From assembly GCA_031282325.1 (NCBI GenBank), contig JAITDY010000057.1, positions 1 through 64,000 on the forward strand: 64,000 bases of DNA, given 5' to 3'. This document shows, piece after piece, positions 60,078 to 64,000 of this stretch. The stretch is from Lactobacillaceae bacterium (GTDB lineage Bacteria; Bacillota; Bacilli; Lactobacillales; Lactobacillaceae). Numbering within the stretch: position 1 is the first letter of the stretch; every line of letters begins with the position of its first letter. Below the pieces are notes generated by a model. That model was not told the origin of the DNA. It saw nothing but the letters and a program-made list of their open reading frames with translations, and ran no database searches. The translations under genes and the position numbers were made by a program.

Positions 60078-63000
60078 TTAAAATCTTCTACTTTTAAGTG
60101 CGACCATCCCCAATGCCATTGCTAATCCCGATAAATTCAAAATTAGATTATCCTTTTGGTTATTAATTCCAGTTTTTGGCAATAAAGTGGTTTGCTTTTC
60201 GGTAACTGGATCAGGTAATACTATTTGTTTAAAAATATGGTGAATATTGCCATCGTTATCTATTTGTGTTTCAGTAAATGTATAATTTGGAAATTGATCA
60301 TGACTTTGTTCGCCGTCTATCCAATTTTTCAAAATATTACCATCTATGTCTTGCCAAATCGTTTTAATTTTTGTATGGCTAATTACCGTATTTGAATTAA
60401 TTTCTTCACCATTTAAAATTTCAATAAAGGTATTGGAAACATCACCAGTTTTAATTCGTTTTGCTATTTGTTTTACACTCCAAGCAAAATTTGATAGTTG
60501 ATCAGGTGATAAATTTTTCAAATAGTTCTCTGTCAGGCTATAACTATATTCTTGTGTTTGCTGATCGATTTCTCTTTTGATAAATTGGGAAATATCTTCA
60601 CCCTTATTATTGAGTGCTGTGAAATTTCCAATTTCATCATATGCTAAATCAAATTTATCTTTGATAATCCAAGAATTAATCACACCACCATAATTAGTTG
60701 GCGTTTTTGTTGAAGCTAAAATATACTCAAATTGCTCATTTAATTTAATTTCTTGTTCATTAAAATCTTGTCCATTTAAATTAATTGTTTTAATTGGATT
60801 TTGAATGTTTATTACATTTTTTACTGTATTAGTTTCATATTGATTTCCAAAGTCTACTTGAAATGCTGTATTTTCAACCTCAGCACCATCAACTGTTAAA
60901 TTATTGATATCCATATTTAAGACCGCTTTTAATACTTGCCCGCCATACATAGCTAAAAAATCATTTACTTTAAAAATATTCCAAGTAGCTATTCCATTAA
61001 CGTTTTCAAAATTCCCAAAATTAACTAAATTAATTTCTTGATTATTTTGATCCAAAATTTTATAGTTTTTTAAAGTTAAATTTACATCATCATAATCATC
61101 TTTTAATTGCATTCCTTTTTGTAAAGAATTTTCATCTTGCGAAGTAGCAGTTTTTAACCAATCAGTATAGTCAGACAAATCCCAGAGAATTTCATATTGT
61201 ATTTCATCACTGATTAAAAGATTTTTATTATCAATATCTTCTCCATTAACGTTCACGATTTTCTTTTGTTTTTCCTTTGTATTTGGATTATCTCCATCTT
61301 CATTTGGATTATCTTGATATGGATTTTCAATCACAGGATTAATAACTTCATTAGAGCTAATAACGCTATCATTTAATATTGTTTGGAAGGTATTTACAAG
61401 TTTTCCGCCATTATCATCGTTTAAAGAAACAACAACTGGAATAATAAAATCTTCAAAATTAAAAGTCTGTGTTTTATCTCGATTAATTAAATCGAGCATT
61501 ACTGTATTTGCTGTATAAGTTATTGTTTGATTATCGAAAGTTACATTCCAATAATCCGTATTTGCTTTTGATTGAATTTTATCTAGCGTGGTAATAACGC
61601 CATTAGGTAAAATATCTTGAATAACCAAACTATTAGTATCAGCTAATCTGTTTGCCTCTAGGGGATTATTCTTCAACACATAATTTAACTCTTCACCATT
61701 TACAACTTTTTTATTATTGACTGATATTCCATTGTCAATCACAACATCTTTTAAATTACTCGTTGCTTGAAATAGATTGTACTCAATTGGTAATAGTTCA
61801 ACTGTTTTTAAAACGCCTTGTTTGGGAATTTTGGGCAGAATCGGTGGAATATTTGGTGGTTGAGGTAATTGTGCTTTTGGAACTGGGGGAGTTGGTTCAA
61901 TTGGTTTATCAATTAAAGGTAAAATCGGAAAATCGATTAAATCAGCATATCGACCAATATAAGAGAGGGCAAAAGAAATACCGGAATATTCAATTGCTTC
62001 ATTTTGAATTTTTTGCAAAACTTCATTTAAATCCGGCATTGCTTGTCGGTTGCTACCGGGGTTATTGAAATCATAAGAAAAAATACTGGCATTTTCAATA
62101 AAGGAATAAATTGACTGATTAGGATTTTCATTGTTATCTGCAACACCTTGTGATATGTCCCACTTTCCGTCGCCAATAAAAATATTCTCTGAATTATTGC
62201 TAATTAAACCACCAATATATTGTGCCTTTAAATTTCCATCGGTTAAAAAATTAGATACTTTTTGGTTACCGTCTAGATCACCTAATTCGGATAAAGAATT
62301 AATTTTGGCTGGAGTTCCGTCATCATAATAAAATTCATAAACAATTTTATAGGTATTATCTTGGGTGATACCTGATGTGTATACCCAAGCCTTGGAATCA
62401 ACACCAATTATAGCGTCCTCTTTTCCAATGTTAGAAATATTTAATTTTAGATTAATATTTTGATGAGTTTTAGGATCAATTGATATATTTGTAAAATTAA
62501 CTGTGGAATTTTGGCCTTGCCTTAGAATTTTAAATTCACTATTCCAACTTTTCCCTTTCACCCAGCCATCACCTAAATAAGTAACCTTACTAGAAGCACT
62601 ATCTTTGTCACCTAAAGAAATAATATTGATATTACTTAAACCATTAATTTCATTGGCCGTTCCTACTGTCCATCTGCCATTATTTAGATCTAATTTTTCA
62701 AGATCTTTTATTATAGTGTTTTTAGCTTCTAATTCAGCATTTAGATAAGCAGAAATTGTAGATTCATAATTATCGGATGCTATTGCATATGAGGCTTGAT
62801 TATTTAAATACTTTAATTGAGCAGAGCTATCTGCAATTAAATCATTAGCATATGAATTCTGTGCGTTTTCGTATAAGATTAAAGACTTCTGATAAGCCAA
62901 TGAATCAATTTGATATTGAGATAAACTAGTTTGATATTCTTGGCTTGCAACAACGTTAGAAGATGCAACGGAAGCGTTGTAACTAGCAACGCTATTAATA

Positions 63001-63371
63001 TTATTTTGATTTTGTTCTTTAATATTTAAAATTTGAGTATCTTGTTTTTGTTTTTGAATATCTAATTCGCTTTTACTAGAAACAATAACTATTCCATTGT
63101 TGGTAACTGAAGCACCATTGGTATCATTATTAATATTTTTTTCAATTTCGTTATTTGCATTTAAAATATCGTTATTTAAATCTGAATTTTTGGCTGTTTC
63201 TTGAAAAGTAGTTATAACTGGATCTTGTACTATTTCATCAGCATTAGCAACTGTTCCACTAATTAAAGCCGAGGTCATTATTCCAGCAACACTAAATACA
63301 CCAAAAATTGACGCTTTGATCCATGGCTTATTTTTTCTATAATCCGGTAAAATTATTTTTTTATTGGTCAT
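60078..63371 (-). CDS. LPxTG-anchored antigen-I/II-like adhesin, 1097 residues
   Basis: Signal peptide with long basic lead (about 1-45, cleavage near VANADE). Residues about 120-225 are Ala/Ser/Gln/Tyr-rich with Tyr at regular spacing, like the A-region of streptococcal antigen I/II. Residues about 227-480 form a GbpC/V-region-like domain (NNGRWTVG, TYLGDGWVKG, VYEFYYDDG). A proline-rich stalk follows (about 485-515), then two to three adhesin domains of the type that carry isopeptide bonds (from about 540, 690 and 845). The C-terminus has LLPKTG, a hydrophobic helix and SRRF for sortase A. GGAG lies before the ATG. Ligand unknown; family assigned by pattern. Confidence 0.82.
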   Translation of the reverse strand: MTNKKIILPDYRKNKPWIKASIFGVFSVAGIMTSALISGTVANADEIVQDPVITTFQETAKNSDLNNDILNANNEIEKNINNDTNGASVTNNGIVIVSSKSELDIQKQKQDTQILNIKEQNQNNINSVASYNASVASSNVVASQEYQTSLSQYQIDSLAYQKSLILYENAQNSYANDLIADSSAQLKYLNNQASYAIASDNYESTISAYLNAELEAKNTIIKDLEKLDLNNGRWTVGTANEINGLSNINIISLGDKDSASSKVTYLGDGWVKGKSWNSEFKILRQGQNSTVNFTNISIDPKTHQNINLKLNISNIGKEDAIIGVDSKAWVYTSGITQDNTYKIVYEFYYDDGTPAKINSLSELGDLDGNQKVSNFLTDGNLKAQYIGGLISNNSENIFIGDGKWDISQGVADNNENPNQSIYSFIENASIFSYDFNNPGSNRQAMPDLNEVLQKIQNEAIEYSGISFALSYIGRYADLIDFPILPLIDKPIEPTPPVPKAQLPQPPNIPPILPKIPKQGVLKTVELLPIEYNLFQATSNLKDVVIDNGISVNNKKVVNGEELNYVLKNNPLEANRLADTNSLVIQDILPNGVITTLDKIQSKANTDYWNVTFDNQTITYTANTVMLDLINRDKTQTFNFEDFIIPVVVSLNDDNGGKLVNTFQTILNDSVISSNEVINPVIENPYQDNPNEDGDNPNTKEKQKKIVNVNGEDIDNKNLLISDEIQYEILWDLSDYTDWLKTATSQDENSLQKGMQLKDDYDDVNLTLKNYKILDQNNQEINLVNFGNFENVNGIATWNIFKVNDFLAMYGGQVLKAVLNMDINNLTVDGAEVENTAFQVDFGNQYETNTVKNVINIQNPIKTINLNGQDFNEQEIKLNEQFEYILASTKTPTNYGGVINSWIIKDKFDLAYDEIGNFTALNNKGEDISQFIKREIDQQTQEYSYSLTENYLKNLSPDQLSNFAWSVKQIAKRIKTGDVSNTFIEILNGEEINSNTVISHTKIKTIWQDIDGNILKNWIDGEQSHDQFPNYTFTETQIDNDGNIHHIFKQIVLPDPVTEKQTTLLPKTGINNQKDNLILNLSGLAMALGMVALKSRRF

Positions 63372-63404
63372 TTTATTACTCCTAATTTTTAATACGTTTT
63401 GAAA

Positions 63405-63434
63405 TAATAAAAAACCAATAATTTAGTTATTGGT
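63405..63434 (-). terminator. Terminator of murB
   Basis: On the minus strand AACCAATAA and TTATTGGTT pair around CTAAA, followed by TTTTATT; it starts in the last codons of murB. Confidence 0.85.
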
Positions 63435-64000
63435 TGAGTCCACGGCCAATTAATTTAACTTCTAATTCCATATCGATTCCGTGCAAATTTTTAATTGTCG
63501 TTTGAACTAAATTAATTAATTCTAGATAATCTGCAGCCTTAGCATTATCAATATTTACAATAAAATTAGCATGCTTATTAGATATTTGAGCACCACCAAT
63601 TCTTTTTCCTTGTAATCCAGCATCTTGGATTAATTTACCAGAATAAAATCCATTCGGTCTTTTAAAAACAGAACCATTACTGGGAAATTCTAGAGGCTGT
63701 TTTGCAATTCTTCGCTGATTAAAATCATCCATCTCTGCCTTAACTTCATTTTGATCGCGTGGTGACAATTCAAAAGTAGCCTGTGTAACTAATAAATTGT
63801 TTCTTTGAATTTCAGACATTCGATAAGTAAAACCTAAATCTTTTTTTGTTAATTCAAACAAAGTACCAAATTCATCAAGGGCTCTGATTTTAACTAAATT
63901 ATCGGAAGTATTACCGCCATAAGCACCAGCATTCATAAAAACAGCTCCGCCAACAGACCCTGGGAGACCAGCCGCCCATTCCAAACCAGAAAGACTATTA
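63427..64000 (-). CDS. murB: UDP-N-acetylenolpyruvoylglucosamine reductase (3' part)
   Basis: 191 codons are visible; the start lies beyond the right edge. NSLSGLEWAAGLPGSVGGAVFMNAGAYGG is the FAD-binding core, and the active-site region NGFYSGKLIQDAGLQGKRIGG and the C-terminal KHANFIVNID are intact. It makes UDP-MurNAc with NADPH. Terminated by its own hairpin before the adhesin gene. Confidence 0.95.
   Translation of the reverse strand, partial: NSLSGLEWAAGLPGSVGGAVFMNAGAYGGNTSDNLVKIRALDEFGTLFELTKKDLGFTYRMSEIQRNNLLVTQATFELSPRDQNEVKAEMDDFNQRRIAKQPLEFPSNGSVFKRPNGFYSGKLIQDAGLQGKRIGGAQISNKHANFIVNIDNAKAADYLELINLVQTTIKNLHGIDMELEVKLIGRGLNQ

Overview
The window is a chromosomal segment of a low-GC Gram-positive bacterium of the order Lactobacillales, most likely family Lactobacillaceae in the broad sense. 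The evidence is the gene content: HPr kinase, a mannose-family PTS with a DUF956 (ManO) gene, the PstSCABB-PhoU operon, GatCAB, KimA, BrnQ, an LPxTG protein, a KxYKxGKxW-type signal peptide, a CcpA-type cre site and a prfB programmed frameshift. The DNA is very AT-rich. I cannot name the genus from sequence alone. I see no rRNA, CRISPR array, transposase or prophage. No gene-free stretch longer than 300 bp is left unexplained.

Layout. 1-2873: most of a very large serine/alanine-repeat surface adhesin that runs off the left edge. 3153-7450: two unknown proteins, then galU, gpsA, hprK and a holin-like membrane protein. 7513-10630: a five-gene cluster (ABC ATPase, SpoIIM/DUF95-like membrane protein, two other membrane proteins, a 98-residue hydrophobic cationic precursor) that has the make-up of a circular-bacteriocin locus. 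It lies directly behind phoU of the pst operon (10646-15640) with no terminator between. 15765-20204: prfB with its +1 frameshift, tRNA-Ser, a glutathione-reductase-like enzyme, pepQ and a LysM-NlpC/P60 protein. 20249-34916: a polar amino-acid ABC importer, a heterodimeric ABC exporter, the potassium importer KimA, a membrane-anchored cyclophilin, a histone-H1-like/TM2 fusion, BrnQ with an isoleucine leader peptide, another ABC exporter and a CAP-domain secreted protein. 35071-50845: mostly housekeeping genes (RNA methyltransferase, dagK, APC permease, gatCAB, Ntdp, NUDIX, recX, map, two glycosyltransferases, YoaK-like, nagR-nagA, FAD oxidase). 50906-55784: a cystine-type importer behind a cysteine-containing leader peptide and attenuator, then manO and the mannose PTS. 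55831-64000: an unknown anchored protein, tRNA-Gln and tRNA-Tyr, a phosphoesterase, an unknown helical protein, a proline iminopeptidase, an antigen-I/II-like LPxTG adhesin and the 3' part of murB.

Main points. (1) A probable circular bacteriocin cluster read through from the phosphate operon. (2) Two amino-acid importers with translated leader peptides and mutually exclusive RNA hairpins: brnQ with seven Ile codons, and the cystine importer with one Cys codon. (3) None of the four exported substrate-binding or foldase proteins has a lipobox cysteine, and the place between hprK and gpsA where lgt normally sits is empty, so lipoprotein biogenesis may be absent. (4) About eleven genes start without a Shine-Dalgarno sequence and have a -10-like hexamer 6-8 bp before the ATG, which suggests frequent leaderless transcripts. 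(5) A lysine/alanine/threonine-rich H1-like tail is fused to a TM2 membrane domain.
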